This document shows positions 1 to 11,282 of a DNA stretch of 64,000 nucleotides, one piece after another (positions within the stretch are counted from its first letter, which is position 1; each line of letters starts with the position of its first letter). This DNA is from Actinernus sp. WN-2022 (taxonomy: Eukaryota > Cnidaria > Anthozoa > Actiniaria > Actinernidae). The translations under genes were made by a program, and so were the position numbers. The notes under the pieces are model-generated. The model did not search any database, had not been told where the DNA came from, and saw only the letters and a program-made list of their open reading frames with translations. The stretch covers positions 6,239,083 to 6,303,082 of the forward strand of contig JAOWCC010000655.1 in NCBI GenBank assembly GCA_030867875.1, written 5' to 3'.

Positions 1-1090
1 CAAAGATCCTCTCTGCTCTATGTACGTTGTAAATCACCAGCTTCCTGAAGTCTTGTAGCCATTGAGCGCAACTGGGCAATGATCTTTGTATTTCAGAGCC
101 GCTGAGCGAAAAACGTACTTGACAGCATATACGAGAGTACTGCAATGGTTGCTTATTATAGCGTCATTCAAGCCACACGTTCCTAAGAACAAAAAAAGAG
201 AGGAACCAAAGAAAAAAGAGATTCGTTGATTAAACATTTGCAATTCGTGTTCTGTTTTCAGTTTGAAGCACCTTAAGGAAATCAAAGTAGCGTTCAATTG
301 GCGCAGTGATCTTCAAGACACCGATGTCCAAGTTTTCCATTTCATTCTTGAGGAAACCAAGATAGCCTGCGTAAAAAAGTCTAAAAGAAAGAAGTTTAGT
401 ACATACATAACTTACATACATACATAACATGATCTTATATCATAACTACATACATATACATACATAACTAGTACGAGTTTCGTTCAGCCACGCGCAGTGT
501 ATAGCGTTGTAAGGCTTCATAGACGGTGTTAAGTTTCATGACTCACAGAGGATGCATTCCTTGACTTTGGCAAATGTCGATTCTGCGATAGGTGGTGTTT
601 AACGTGCCAACACATGCTTATTCGTCCAGAAGCATTCTAGTTCTTTAAGAAAACTGCACATTGGAAGTGGGATCAGCTCTGCGCGCAGTGCCAAGGCTTG
701 TCGTCTTGCTTTCTTAGGCGGTGGTTACTGAGCCGGATGTTCGGAACAAAACTCTTTCTCGACGCTGCAAGGCTCCTGAGACAAATCACTGGTAGTCGCA
801 GGCTCCTTTTTGGTGGAGGCGTCTTGTACTACCATGGATGGAGAGTGGACCTCTGGCTGGTCATTGCTGACAGTAGCGTCCATTGCGATTAGTTCTGTGG
901 AATGGAGGAGATACTGCGCATGACATGGCTTGCTTTTAGTTGTAGGCTTTGCGAGCTAGTCAGTGTTGCTCTGTATTCGAAATTTATCACGTCACCTTGA
1001 GTTTGCGGCCATCTCACTTGGGCATTGTACTCGTCATACTCTGATCGTCGCTGTCGGAGGCACTTTCGTCATCTGTGGAATCATAGCAGC
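1..1090 (-). pseudogene. Decayed copy of Crypton-like gene, exons 1-3
   Basis: This is a second, degraded copy of the first three exons of the recombinase gene at 39560-42859. Positions 1-187 match its third exon (residues NDAIISNHCS, AVKYVFRSAA), about 265-365 match exon 2 (YLGFLKNEMENLDIGV, ERYFDFLK), and about 545-1085 match the acidic, proline-rich first exon. Splice-like sequences survive: TTCTTAG before exon 3 and a pyrimidine-rich acceptor before exon 2. Exon 3 lacks several codons found in the other copy and its frame is lost. The exon-1 part has no long open frame. The window edge cuts the copy, so more could lie to the left. No catalytic residues are present. Confidence 0.7.
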
Positions 1091-1128
1091 GAAAAACACC
1101 TGATAGAGTTTTTGTCGGAGGAGGGATT

Positions 1129-1352
1129 TCAACTTTGGTAAAGACGACTGAGGTTTATACTCTATGATGGCTTCGAGCTAGGAGAAGGCCTCCCTACTGA
1201 GGGACCTTCCTATTTATGTTCAAGTTAGCAATCCGATTTACTGAAACTATGACGTATCCGGCTATTGTCCTCAACTCCCAACTGGGACTTTCAAGAGTGA
1301 CCTTATCGTGTCCCGACATAAATCCTAATAATTCGTACCTCATTGAGTGGTT
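1129..1352. repeat. Dispersed repeat, also at 19125-19352
   Basis: About 225 bases match 19125-19352 in the same orientation, with roughly one difference per ten bases and small indels. The match starts near TTTCAACTTTGGTAAAGACG and fades after TCGTA(C/T)CTCAT. No terminal repeats or target duplication are visible, and neither copy holds a convincing reading frame through the shared part. The plus-strand frame 1216-1569 (117 aa) begins inside it but resembles nothing I know. It could be the end of a larger repeat. Confidence 0.75.
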
Positions 1353-1599
1353 TTATGCCATGACCCGAGCGGTCCTTCTAGATCAACATACTAAGCATGA
1401 TTATGCTGTAAGTGCCAGAGGCAAGCTCTGTTTGGTGAATGAAGAAACATGCGACAACCCTGATTGGATTAATTTAAATGTCTCAAATCACTACTCCATT
1501 TACAGAGAGAAGTGTCTGTCATTCATCAAAGGTGGGACAAATAACAACGCCACTAGTCACATCTTGTGACAGCGGCACCAGAAGCTGCGGACACGCAGA

Positions 1600-1921
1600 G
1601 CACGGAGATGAAACTGCTCAAATTAAATCAATGGCAAGAAGCACAAGGAATCAGCCCCTGTCTGTAATTTCTTGTATTTCTGCCCCTGAAATTTGCGAGC
1701 ATCTGAAAGAACCTTTCACAATTTAACAGAAAAAACATTAGAATTGGAATAGAGTATGGGAAGCGAGTGAAACTAGCCCCTGTCTATAATTTAACCGACT
1801 TCCCACTCATGAAACACATGGCCTTTGCCGGTTGCTGGGAATTTGTAAGACATAAGTGAAACTAGCTCCTGTCTATAATTTCGCTGAATTTCTCTACCGC
1901 AACGGGCAGATAGTAAGTGAA
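1600..1921. repeat. Three interspersed direct repeats at DIRS 3' side
   Basis: Three copies of a unit of about 25 bases occur near 1653-1678, 1767-1792 and 1854-1882. The core is agCCCCTGTCTATAATTT, twice preceded by AGTGAAACTA. They lie immediately downstream of the minus-strand tyrosine-recombinase fragment. DIRS/Ngaro elements end in split direct or inverted repeats instead of LTRs, so these may be remains of the element's terminus. The matching 5' set was not located, so the assignment is an inference. Confidence 0.4.
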
Positions 1922-2519
1922 TTTAAAGCGAATCAGTTTGCAGTGGGCGATTCGGAATGGAGGTAGACTTTGAATGCATCTGATTTCCACCGACCAAGAC
2001 CATGGATCTGACCATCAGAAAAACCCTTTTAGGCGGCATGACTAGCCACTCCAATTCGAAAACTGTGAGCTTTATAGTGGTTTGCGTCCAACCCACACTG
2101 TTGCAAAAACAGCAAGGTGGTAATTCTGGAGCAGTCTGCATGGCAGAACAATGGTCCTGGCTGAGTACCGCGAAGAGAACAAAAATTAAGTAAACGCTTA
2201 ACCGGACAAAAGGCTCCTGTCGAAGGATATGAATCGTGAATGGACGCTTGGAAAGATTGTGTTTAAAATTGGTAATTGTAAGTTTTGCCGCCGTTGGTAC
2301 ACCTTGGTCAAGTCGAAATGAAAGATGAGTTTTGGTCGCCATTTCGCCTATTCTTAGAAAACCATAAAATGCTGTGAGGAACATTGATCGTGTAAATGCA
2401 TTAACTAAATTGTAGAGAACTGGGTAGAGTAACCGGAAGCCGCACGTCAGGGTTAGAGCGCGATTTGCTGGCCCTCAGTAGTTGCTGGATTAAGAAAGCC
2501 TTTGTGGTATCGCGAATCC
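1921..2519 (-). pseudogene. DIRS/Ngaro tyrosine recombinase, broken
   Basis: Minus-strand reading shows the tyrosine-recombinase domain of a DIRS/Ngaro retrotransposon, the enzyme that integrates the circular cDNA. It opens near 2519 with a KAFLIQQLLR-type segment, then FYGFLRIGEMA near 2350, typical of this family. The catalytic block near 2090-2040 reads AHSFRIG (His-x-x-Arg) and is followed by LGRWKSDAF and a Tyr-containing stretch near 1975. These pieces fall in different frames, with at least one stop, so the gene is dead. A LINE occupies 2520-4004 just upstream, separating it from RNase H. The region normally found between RNase H and recombinase is largely missing. Confidence 0.75.
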
Positions 2520-4004
2520 CCTGAATAATAATAATAATAAACTTTAATTTAAGTGTCTAAGTTATTTAGCTTTGACAAGCTAATTGGGGACACTGTCCTG
2601 TATCTAGGTATATTAAAATCACTATTTCTTAGTGAATAACGCGATTGTTTAAAAAAAATATTTCTGCTAAGCTACTAGGTACAAGTTGATTTTTTACTTT
2701 GTACATATAGATTGCTGTATCCTGTAGTCTCCTGTTATGTAACGATTGCAGCCGAGCTCGCTTAAGGAGTGTTTCATAAGAGTCTGTCTTGGTTCTATAA
2801 ACTGCTCTTAACGCACGTTCTTGGATACGCTCTACCTTTCTACCTTCTGAAGCCTTACAGAACTGCCATATTACATGGCAGTAAGTAAGAAACGGAAGAA
2901 TGGCCGACTTGTAAATCGTTAGTTTGGCTGTGCATGGGATCAAATTGCGCAGGCGCATAAGCGCTCCTACTTTCTTACTAGCCTTCTTGCACAGCTCGCT
3001 AATGTGACTACTAAAATTGATACTCTCGTCGATATATACCCCTAGTAATTTAATATGATTAGTAGTATTGATAACCTGACCATCTATATGTATATCAAGA
3101 CTCTGACTGTTCGTGTCCACGTTCCTAGGGTTAATGGTCAATGCCTGAAACTTGTCCGAGTTCGCTAAGAGGTAGTTATCCGTATACCATAACGCTGCTC
3201 GTTGACTTTCCTTTTCTAGACTATTCTTCACTATGCTAAAGTCTGTCCCCGATGTGTATAGCTGATGGTCGTCAGCATACATTGTCAAGCTTGCATTGCT
3301 CACGTAATAAGCCATGTCGTTCTGGAAAAGATTCCACAGCAACGGCCCGAATGATGATCCATGAGGACATCCTCTAGTCATTTCCTTCCACTCACTAGTT
3401 GTATTGCCCAGCTTAACTCTGTTCATGCGATTTTCAAAGAATGATCGCATGAGGTTGAGAGAGGCTGGAGCAAATCCATACGATTCGAGCTTTTTCAAAG
3501 TGAGTGAGTGACTGGGAGAATCGAAAGCCTTGCTCATGTCAGTAGAGAGCACACATACGAATTCTGTCCTGTCTATGGCTTGCTTCTAGTCCTCGGTCAG
3601 GGTCGTTTCGCAGCTGTGTCTCTTTCTGTAAGCCGACAATCCCACTTGCCACCATTTTCAATAGTTTGGGCGGTGCACGCGGATTCCAGCCACAAGACTT
3701 CCTAGGATTAAGTTTGTCAACAGCGCTTTCTACTTCGCTCTAACTAACTTTCTTCAACTCGAAACTAGGGCCGGCATAGGTTTCCCGTATTGCCTTGACA
3801 CTACTGTGATCGCAGTGATCGCTTTCTGTGAGGTTGTTAACGTGATCGCCCCCAATACTGGAAGCAGCAGTAGTGAAGTAATTGGCATACCATCGTTGGC
3901 TCTAAGACATATCTCTGGGGACTCTTTGCCTTTGTCACTGATAAATGGCTTGAACGTTTTGTAAAACGCAGATGGCTTACTGTGCAGTAATGTTGAGGGA
4001 CTTC
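2520..4004 (-). mobile_element. CR1/L2-like LINE, 5'-truncated, reverse transcriptase
   Basis: The longest frame, 2629-3552 (307 aa), is the reverse-transcriptase palm and C-terminal half of a non-LTR retrotransposon. It shows FDSPSHSL (first catalytic Asp region), GCPHGSSFGPLLWN, the YADD catalytic box (MYADDHQLY) and a thumb (KLLGVYIDESINFSSHI). Weaker, frameshifted sequence from 3560 to 4004 extends N-terminally (KLNPRKSCGWN, FISDKGKESPEI). The minus-strand 3' end carries a TTA microsatellite tail at 2525-2545, as in L2-type LINEs. It interrupts the RNase H region of the DIRS element and is therefore younger. The usual GCPQGS box has His instead of Gln. Confidence 0.85.
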
Positions 4005-5214
4005 CAGTTTTCAGGCCATAACTTAAAGACCCAGCTGTGTCAGTGTGAAGGTGCAGTGATTGCGAGGTCAGCGAACGATTCGGGAGGAAAAACGATTTGC
4101 TGTTATATTGCTGCAAAAAGGATAACCATAAATGAATGTCCTGTTTACATTCCCACATTAACCTGATGAAATGTTGTGGTTGTCAGATACCTTTGGTTAA
4201 GTCGATCATACGACGAAAGAAAGCACGCCCAGGAACGATGACAAGGCAAGTGAAGTTTAAAAGGCTGATTAACGATTGCATCTCCCGCAGGGTTACCCGT
4301 CTTTGTCGGTAAAACTGACAGTTGAACATGACATTTCTCTAATTTGTCTTCCGGTAGTCTAGCCTGCATGTTGATCGTGTCTAGAGTGATGCCAGCGAAC
4401 TGAAGGGTTGTGTAAGGACCCATAGTTTTCTCGTTAGCGATTGGGAAACCTAAATCATTGCATATTGCGAGGAATGCCCTTAACTGAGCGCGGCATTTAG
4501 ATTCCGACTCGGCCACAATAATTTTGTTTTTGAGAATATGAATAATGGCCTGCGGGCCGCAAACTCTTTTAGGTATCCATTCAAGTGTAGTGCTAAACGC
4601 TTCAAAAATAGAACAAGAAGTCGAGCAACCCATATGGAGGCAACGGTCAAATGAAAATCGTCGGGGTGAACTGGGATTATCCGAAGTGCGGATTTAATAT
4701 CGCTTTTTGCCATGAAGCAGCCCAGGACCTAAAAAATTAATGTGTTCAGTGACATCGTCAATTGTTGCATAATGTACCGACGCTAGCTCCTTGGGAATTA
4801 CATCATTAATTGAAGAACCACGTGGAAGCGAAATTCAGATGGGGATATACAGAAATTAGGGAACGGTGCCATTGCAAAAGGGCCGGCCAGTCTCCCAGCT
4901 TCAAGCTCTTTGTGTATTTTTTATTTACCGCACTAGGATTGTCTACAGCTGACTTATGATTAGGAGAGTCCAGAAGACTGGGCAAGCCAAGCAATGAATC
5001 GAAAAGCCCTTGGAAAAACCAGCTAATAAGTAACGTCGCCATTCTCTAAAGGATATCGTAGCAAGTAAAATTTAAGTTGATCCACTCTTACCGGGGTGAC
5101 TGGATGTGGGTTGTGATAGTTTCCCCCTTTTGGGACACAAGTTTGCGGCTGGACACTCCAACCCCGGATGGGAGCCAGAGCACTTGTAGCAAACGTGCTT
5201 GAATTTGCAGCCAC
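4005..5214 (-). pseudogene. DIRS/Ngaro reverse transcriptase and RNase H start
   Basis: Minus-strand fragments of a DIRS/Ngaro polyprotein lie in three frames. Near 5130-4810 comes the N-terminal linker (LLRYPLENGD, FESPNHKSA-like, NPSAVNKKY). Near 4800-4620 come PKELASVHYATIDDV, FMAKSDIKSALRIIPVHP and GCSTSCSIFEAFSTTLEWI, all characteristic of this clade. Near 4450-4330 comes the thumb (FAGITLDTINMQARLP). RNase H starts near 4060 with LHLHTDTAGSLSYG and is cut at about 4004 by the LINE. At least two frameshifts break the chain. In an intact element this enzyme copies the RNA and makes circular DNA for the recombinase at 1921-2519. Confidence 0.8.
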
Positions 5215-5341
5215 TACATGAGTTGGCGCTGCTAAATTTCCAGCAGAAAGCCTTCAGAAAGGGCGAGGGTGAAGCTGTGTGCCCCCTGGAAGGTGTCGTA
5301 GTTGAACGCCCGGGTTGTTGTGATTGCGAATTTGCTCCCAT
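5072..5341 (-). pseudogene. DIRS gag C-terminal Cys/His region
   Basis: This 89-aa minus-strand frame has a Cys/His cluster: CWKF, CSGCKFKHVCYKCSGSHP and LECP. That spacing resembles the zinc-binding tail of DIRS/Ngaro gag proteins. It lies directly upstream of the reverse-transcriptase fragments on the same strand and overlaps them in another frame, as expected for gag followed by pol. The N-terminal gag part lies 500 bases further upstream, so the gag frame is split or partly deleted. It could have bound the element's RNA when intact. Confidence 0.6.
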
Positions 5342-5894
5342 GGGAAGTCAGATGGCTGTATTGGCGTAGGAAACGGAATTGTTCGTCATACCAGCGCCAA
5401 TTGGCAGACTTATTTGCTAAGTCCCTGACTATCTCGCAATACTTAATTAAGGCGGGGCTGCTGCTGGAAATTTAACCGTATAAATGTTGACAAAGGTGTT
5501 AAACGCCCCTGACCATTGGCCAATCGAAGTAATTCGTTTGGTTGGATTATTGCACCTCGTCCAAACAGAAGCTGCTCTGACCATGGTCGAGGTTGTTTAA
5601 TACCTAAATTGAAAACTTAGGTTTTACAACCGCACTACATGTACGTAGTAAAACCCCAAAATCGATGTATTTGTTATAAAGCACTAAACTCAGATGAAAC
5701 CAGATTCCGATATTGATACCACTCCAGAATTTAATTCACAGATTTACAGTCCAAAGACCTATTTCCCTTCTTTTCTCGAAGACATTCACACGAGGTCTCC
5801 TTCGAAGGCTTCCAGACATTCCGATCATGTTATTTTCCGCTAGTCATGCACTGATCATGTGCATCTCTCGTGTCCTCGCACGTGTAATGCAATA

Positions 5895-6268
5895 TACATG
5901 AAAACTAATTTACAACAGTATTCATCACCCCAAATCTTCGCTTTAATCTTATCAGACACGCGCGATCCAAGATTAATAGTGACTCTAGCGAAACGCTGTC
6001 CCGCTGGATCACATGGGACATCACTGCTTGGGCTGCTCATCTGTAAGAGAGTAGTAGCTAGTGCGTTCATGTCCAACGGAGGTGAAACCGGGACGGTGGA
6101 CGTGCCTTGGCTAAGCACTTGGCTGGGGGACATTTCCACGGCCTCTGACAGCACAGGAGGTGTCGATTGTGGTGGTTTGGTGGCCGTGGTGGCACGGTCG
6201 TTGGTTTGTCGCTGGCATTTGGCCTTGGTAGCTGATTGGGTCCCATAGGTCGGTTTGGTGGCTGGCAT
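5895..6268 (-). pseudogene. DIRS gag N-terminal region
   Basis: A minus-strand frame starts MPATKPTYGTQ. It is rich in Thr, Pro, Ser and Gln, then turns into a more structured segment near 6010-5930 (RVSDKIKAKIWGDEY). That segment matches the pattern of DIRS-type gag, where a disordered N-terminus precedes a block with KxKIWxxEY. Sequence after about 5930 no longer looks like gag. Three overlapping frames run here on both strands because of the skewed composition, and this one is chosen by its resemblance to gag and its position upstream of the zinc-cluster part. Confidence 0.5.
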
Positions 6269-6770
6269 GACTTAAGCAACAGTCAAAAATAAGCATTAGA
6301 CGAACCGCCACTGAATGTCACAAGAAAATTGAACTAATTATGAAATAGCGCTAGCGGCGTAAAAATTCGATTGGCCAAGAAATGATAATAAATATGGCCT
6401 GACAATTGTGATGAAGCACGGTTAAAATATCTAGGTGAATTAGAGGACATATTCATTCCTATAATCGGTATAAGTGTGTTGAGCACACTATACAAGATAG
6501 CCGCCAAAGTAACACACTAATTACACCGTCACTTGTCAAATGAACCCGGCTGATAAACGTACTGATAAGTGGCATGTTCTTACGCGGCGGCGGCCTGTCG
6601 TATAAAACGACGCCCTACACCAACATTATAACATTGCACGCAACCTTTATACATTGTATGTATCAAAGCAGCACTCCAAGGCCATATATATAAATGACAA
6701 ATACTAGATTTCAACTGGCTCCCACCATTGTGGTGTAAAAATAAAGTCGAACCTCAAGAAGTGTGGCAAT

Positions 6771-7240
6771 TTAGGCTAGGTTTACATGCATGTTTCGCAA
6801 TTGAGACAGGGATTTCAACACCGGCCCTTGCAGACTCCTATACATCTTCGTCAAACCAAACTCGTTCAAATGAACGCCAAACTCGTTCAAATGAACGCTG
6901 TCCTTGAGGTACATGATTTGAGTGGAGTTCCAAAAACCAATATGTCGCCAATAAACGCAAAAGGGCAAGGGTTCCAGTATAACTTTAAAATAAAGATGAA
7001 CAGGGGGCGGGACATGATGAATAACTTGGCATACCACAATACATTTTACCCGAGATCCCGATGCAGCATAATGACAAGTTCCTTGATGGAAGAACCAACA
7101 GTTTGGGCCGGCAGGGAAGCGAGCTCGTTCGTCCGTATTTCCAAAATAACTACATTAGGTTGGAATGCCCGCACCACGTGTAAAGCGAAAGCGATAATCT
7201 TGGCCACAGTCAAAAAGCCTAATATTTGCTACTGTACCAA
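6771..7240 (-). pseudogene. SGNH/GDSL hydrolase-like fragment, C-terminal half
   Basis: Minus-strand reading near 7170-7060 shows VVILEIRTNELASLPAQTV, the block II/III pattern (GTND-like, here RTNE) of SGNH hydrolases. Near 6990-6820 come YWRHIGFWN, then DSVHLNEFG and MYRSLQGPVL, the block V region with the catalytic Asp and His. Such esterase domains are known in CR1-like LINE ORF1 and other repeats. A frame break separates the two parts near 7050. The DSVHLN block is extended by a perfect 21-base tandem repeat at 6857-6898, which adds seven residues in frame and doubles the HLN motif. The N-terminal GxS block is absent here, but a separate N-terminal fragment lies at 18893-18992. Confidence 0.6.
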
Positions 7241-7599
7241 ACAAAAAATAGAGGCAGACTGCACCGTTTGCAACGCGTGTGCTGATTGGGTGGAAGTACT
7301 TAATCGCATTAAATCAAAGGAAATTTGATAATAATAGAATAGATGATCTTGTATATATTTCTCTTAACACGAGACACACATGGCGGCTGGTACAGTGGTT
7401 GCGTCGGCGGAGGACATTTATTACGTCTCTGCCTGCTGCATAGGATCAGAGCAAGATCGAGGGTCTGCCAAGTGGTCTCACCTAGAGATAGGAGGACGCA
7501 TTAGCTTAGGATCACTGTGGTCTTGGTGGCCTCGATGGTATTGATGGTCACTGGCAGCACTGGGACCTCCTGGGTCCACCTCGGTTCACTCTCTCGGTT

Positions 7600-7870
7600 G
7601 GCACTGTGGTCGTCCAGCTCTGGGCGTCAAGCTCTGGGCGTCCAGCTCTGGGCGTCCAGCTCTGGGCGTCTAGCTCTGGTCGTCTAGCTCTGGTCGTCTA
7701 GCTCTGGTCGTCTCCAGTCGTCTCCAGTCGTCTCAGTGGCCTCGGTAAGGCTGGTGGTCTCGGTAAGGCTGGTGGTCTCGGTAAGGCTGGTGGTCTCGGT
7801 AAGGCTGGTGGTCTCGGTAAGTCTGGTGGGTGGTCTCGGTAAGTCTGGTGGGTGGTCTCGGTGGTCTCGG
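7600..7870. repeat. Two adjoining minisatellites
   Basis: From about 7612 to 7720 a unit near 14 bases (CGTCCAGCTCTGGG and variants with CGTCTAGCTCTGGT) repeats about eight times. From about 7738 to 7870 an 18-base unit (CTCGGTAAGGCTGGTGGT) repeats about six times, with later copies changing to AAGTCTGGTGGG. The minus strand is open across the second array and encodes a periodic LTETTS peptide, but this frame is a by-product of the 18-base period and not evidence of a gene. Confidence 0.9.
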
Positions 7871-8403
7871 TCTCTTATTATTATTAAAACACTGCCACAT
7901 TTTAACTGAACATCTTCACCAAAAGGGTAGAACACACTGAAAACGTTTTCAAAATCCTAAATTTTGTTACAGTGACACTACATCTTCCTACCACGTTATT
8001 TGCATTTTATTGTCTAAAGTTATTGCCTAGAGGAATAAATGGGTCCTTTTTTGCCATTATGATAAGACAAAATAAATGGTTCTGTTAAAATTGTGGTTGT
8101 TTGGAATGCATGAATTTAGTTACGTACAGCATAAAATAATGATTACATGAAGTTTCATAACTTTTGCTGAATATCTTAAAGAGCTACTGCGATACAATTA
8201 CACTTTTCCTGTTTTCTTCAGAATTAAAAGACATACTGAAAATGTCAAGGCTTTCCATTCCAGCTCAGTGTGGGTTGAGATTCGAAATCTAAAAACAGAA
8301 GTGACACCTGGTTTTTGATACCACATTTGATTATTTTGAATCACTGGTCTTGTGTGGCATATAGCTGTAAAACTCCAGGCATTTAGAGTTTCAGACGCTA
8401 ATT
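7870..8403. other. AT-rich intergenic stretch
   Basis: I see no coding frame, RNA gene or repeat structure here beyond ordinary AT-rich sequence. A short TTATTATTATTAA run occurs near 7875. Confidence 0.5.
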
Positions 8404-8683
8404 GGCCCTTTGCAGCTAAGTCACGTGCTGATATAATACTTCATTAACAAATGAATTGAGCTCATGATCCCCATGGGAAAGGCGTTGCCATGAATACTGG
8501 AGAGCAAGCTATTTAAGAAAAAACAGTTTTAGAAAGATCGGCAATTGATTGGAGGTGGAAGATAGCATTTGCAAACAGGTTTTCCTAATAACACTACCAA
8601 TATCGTACAAGTGCTTTTAAATAAATGAAGTTAGATTTCTTGCCATCCAGTACAACCACGTGATTTGTTAGCTGCAAAGGGCC
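8404..8683. mobile_element. Short inverted-repeat element (MITE-like)
   Basis: GGCCCTTTGCAGCTAA at 8404-8419 recurs as its exact reverse complement at 8668-8683, and both arms continue imperfectly inward to a CACGTG hexamer. The 280-base interior has no coding frame. Flanks are AT-rich (CTAATT before, TATTAATG after) and no clear target duplication can be fixed. It resembles a non-autonomous DNA transposon. Confidence 0.65.
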
Positions 8684-10090
8684 TATTAATGTGTTACTTC
8701 TGCTCGAAGATAAACACTCCATGTAATATAAAATCACATTATTTAGCTACAATAACAAACCTATTCAACGAGTCTCAAAATGGTTTGTCCCTCCTTTAGA
8801 TTTTTAGAAATGATTTTTTTTGCTTTGCAACCACTTCCTCATTTTGGTAGAAATCCATTAAATAATTAAAAACAATATTAATTTCAAAATTCTGCATCTT
8901 TGAACTCCTCAGTCTTCTGTTATTTTTTCTGTTGTTTTGGGACTCCTGTATGCTGGTCTTGATCGTGTTAGACTGACAGCAAAGGTCCACATCATGATAG
9001 CTACATAATGGGGATTTATGTGGATTTGTAGATGAGTGGAACCTATCTCCAAGAACAAAATGGGGGGACTTCTCGTCCAATGAGTAAGTTTGCTTGAAGT
9101 TATTCAATCATTTGGGTTACTTCAAATTGCCTCTAGCAAGTAAAACTTTCTTTCTTTCCATTCTTTTTTGAGTAGTCCTGCAAATATATAATTAGTTTTT
9201 ATGACACTTAACCCCATGACGACAGACCAGATGATAATACCCCCCAGTGTGGCGTGGAAGTTTGCCAAATGAATGGCAAGGACAGTTTCCAATTAATATT
9301 GATTCATATAAGCAATGTAGCATGCCACACAAAAATTCCTAAAAATATAAAATCACATGAATTAATAATTTAATTTTAGTACTTTAACAGTAAATTTGTC
9401 AAACTGATTTTCCATCTCTCTACTAGCAATCGGTTTCTCCCCAAGAGATAACTTCCAACACAATATGTCTTTACTTTAGCTCATGATTGGCTTGTTGTGT
9501 TTTGACTTCCTCCTGTGATTGGCTCTGTGGTTGCTTTGGTTTTGGTTCCATGTCACTCAATTGAAAACTGTTCTATAAACTGGCTAACTTACCTTTGATT
9601 TGCCTGTAGTTCGTATTCCACATGATGAACATGCACTTCTTATGTGTGCCAGGTCATAACCTCTTATTCTTTCCATCTCAATAAAACCATCATGAATCAG
9701 TTTATGGAGAAGTGCTGGATCCCCTATAGATACCGTAATGTACATTAATGATATAGAATGACTTAAGTCATGTACATTGTACTTAGTATTAGGACAGGAG
9801 GTTATTAATGAGAAAAACAACTATCATTAATATGGCTCTGTAATTCTACAAGCATTCAGTTAGCAGTCATTATAATAGAAAGCTTGAGAAAGAGTTAGCT
9901 CTACAAGTACTACATGCACTACATTTTGTATTGATCTCTATGAATTTCATCAACAATGCTTTTAATAATTTCTAACCAAAAATCACTACAAACAAAACTA
10001 GTAAATAAACTGTTAATTATTTTTTTTAAACAGCCCTTATTTGTTTTCAAAATTTAAACTCATCGCCATTAGATGAGCTTGGAATTAGGT
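8684..10090. other. AT-rich intergenic stretch
   Basis: There is no recognisable gene. Short minus-strand frames (8796-9107, 9584-9820) show no family resemblance and look like chance openings in AT-rich DNA. Confidence 0.5.
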
Positions 10091-10304
10091 GCTTGAAGTC
10101 GTTATGCAGGACGATGCGCCTGTCCGTGCACAACCAGGAGGTGACCACGGTAACCCAACCACAATCCACCACCAACCCACTCCAACGTGCTTGGAGAAGG
10201 AGGGACAGTGAGATGGGTCACCATGGAACCTCCACCCAACAACCCCAAGCACTACCAACAACTGAACACAGCACTAAACAATGTTTGTGTACATACCACC
10301 AGTC

Positions 10305-11164
10305 CTACTGCACCAATTGATGAGACAGGGATGCTAGTGCCTCTGCGGGAGTACGAATGTAAAGCTGATATGCATTACTCTGCCACCGCCCCAATGCCTG
10401 GATGAGATGGTCTGGCACACCATTGCGTGCTGCAACTGTAGCTGCCCCAATACGGAAACTATGGCTAGAATAGTTCCCTGCAATGCCCGCTCCCGCCAGA
10501 ATAGACCTTAGCCAGCTTGTAAGGTGCACACGAGTCAAAGGCTGGCCATCTTGCATCAGAAAAAAGGGGCCAGGAGAGTTGCCTCTAATCGCCAAGTATG
10601 CCAACACCGCCTCAACTGCACACAGAGGGAGTTTTCCCAGAAACTGGCCGATGAAACCGGCAACGAAAACGTATTTACAAAGGATGGGACAACAATCGGA
10701 GGCCTACCTTGTTGAGCCAGTCCCGAAGAAGCAGCCAGAGCCTGAGGCGCCACAAAACCAGCTCCAGAGGCAAGCAATTGATCAGCCCGTGAGTTGATCC
10801 CCTGATTGGCAATAAACATGGACGAACTCGCCGACGGGCACGACAAGACGGCTGACGAAGGTTCCCTAGCTGGTGATGAGTCCTTAGCCGTCGCAAAGGC
10901 TGCTTGGACTGCCGCAGTCACCGCTGCTAGAACCTCCGGCGACAAAGGCACTCCAACGCTATTCGGGGTCGAGTGGAGTTCGTTGTGGGCACTCGATGCA
11001 GAACAGCCCGAAGGTAAACCCGACGAAACCACAGACAAACACGGCGATGCCGAGGCCTCCGCCGTCAACACGGGGAACAGAGCAGAATCCAGGCTATTTC
11101 GTGTCTGTCGACCTCCTTGATCCATCGATGTGAAGAACAAAGCAAGTAACAAGCGATTAACCAC
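10305..11164 (-). pseudogene. Gag-recombinase deletion derivative of a DIRS-like element
   Basis: The minus strand starts at about 11164 with a Ser/Ala/Pro-rich gag-type N-terminus (VPLSPEVLAAVTAAVQAAF, VVPSFVNTF). Near 10640 it passes directly into the C-terminal half of a tyrosine recombinase in a neighbouring frame: AVLAYLAIRGNSPGPFF, then SHSFRIGAATVAARNGVP (catalytic His-x-x-Arg), LGRWQSNAYQLYIRTP (His/Trp position and nucleophilic Tyr), ending at 10305. The reverse transcriptase and RNase H expected between gag and recombinase are absent, so this is an internally deleted copy. The Arg, His/Trp and Tyr of the recombinase core are all visible. Confidence 0.75.
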
Positions 11165-11282
11165 TCCAACAGCAACACAACAGGGTCACGATCCGCAATG
11201 ATCTGACGCTGTGAGAAGTCCTAAGCACCCCGCACATAGAAAGCCAAATGGAGGAACCGCTGACCAGCAATGCCTCGATTTT

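Noticed and set aside
1216..1726. Two overlapping plus-strand frames of 117 and 82 aa
   Set aside because: The first begins inside a dispersed repeat and its counterpart at 19.2 kb is not open. No motif or splice support.
5859..6248. 129-aa plus-strand frame opposite the DIRS gag
   Set aside because: It is antisense to the gag-like frame and its Gly/Ser/Val-rich sequence is the complement of the Pro/Thr-rich gag.
7684..7935. Thr/Glu-rich LTETTS repeat protein
   Set aside because: An 18-base minisatellite is a multiple of three and keeps one frame open automatically. There is no start context or flanking coding sequence.
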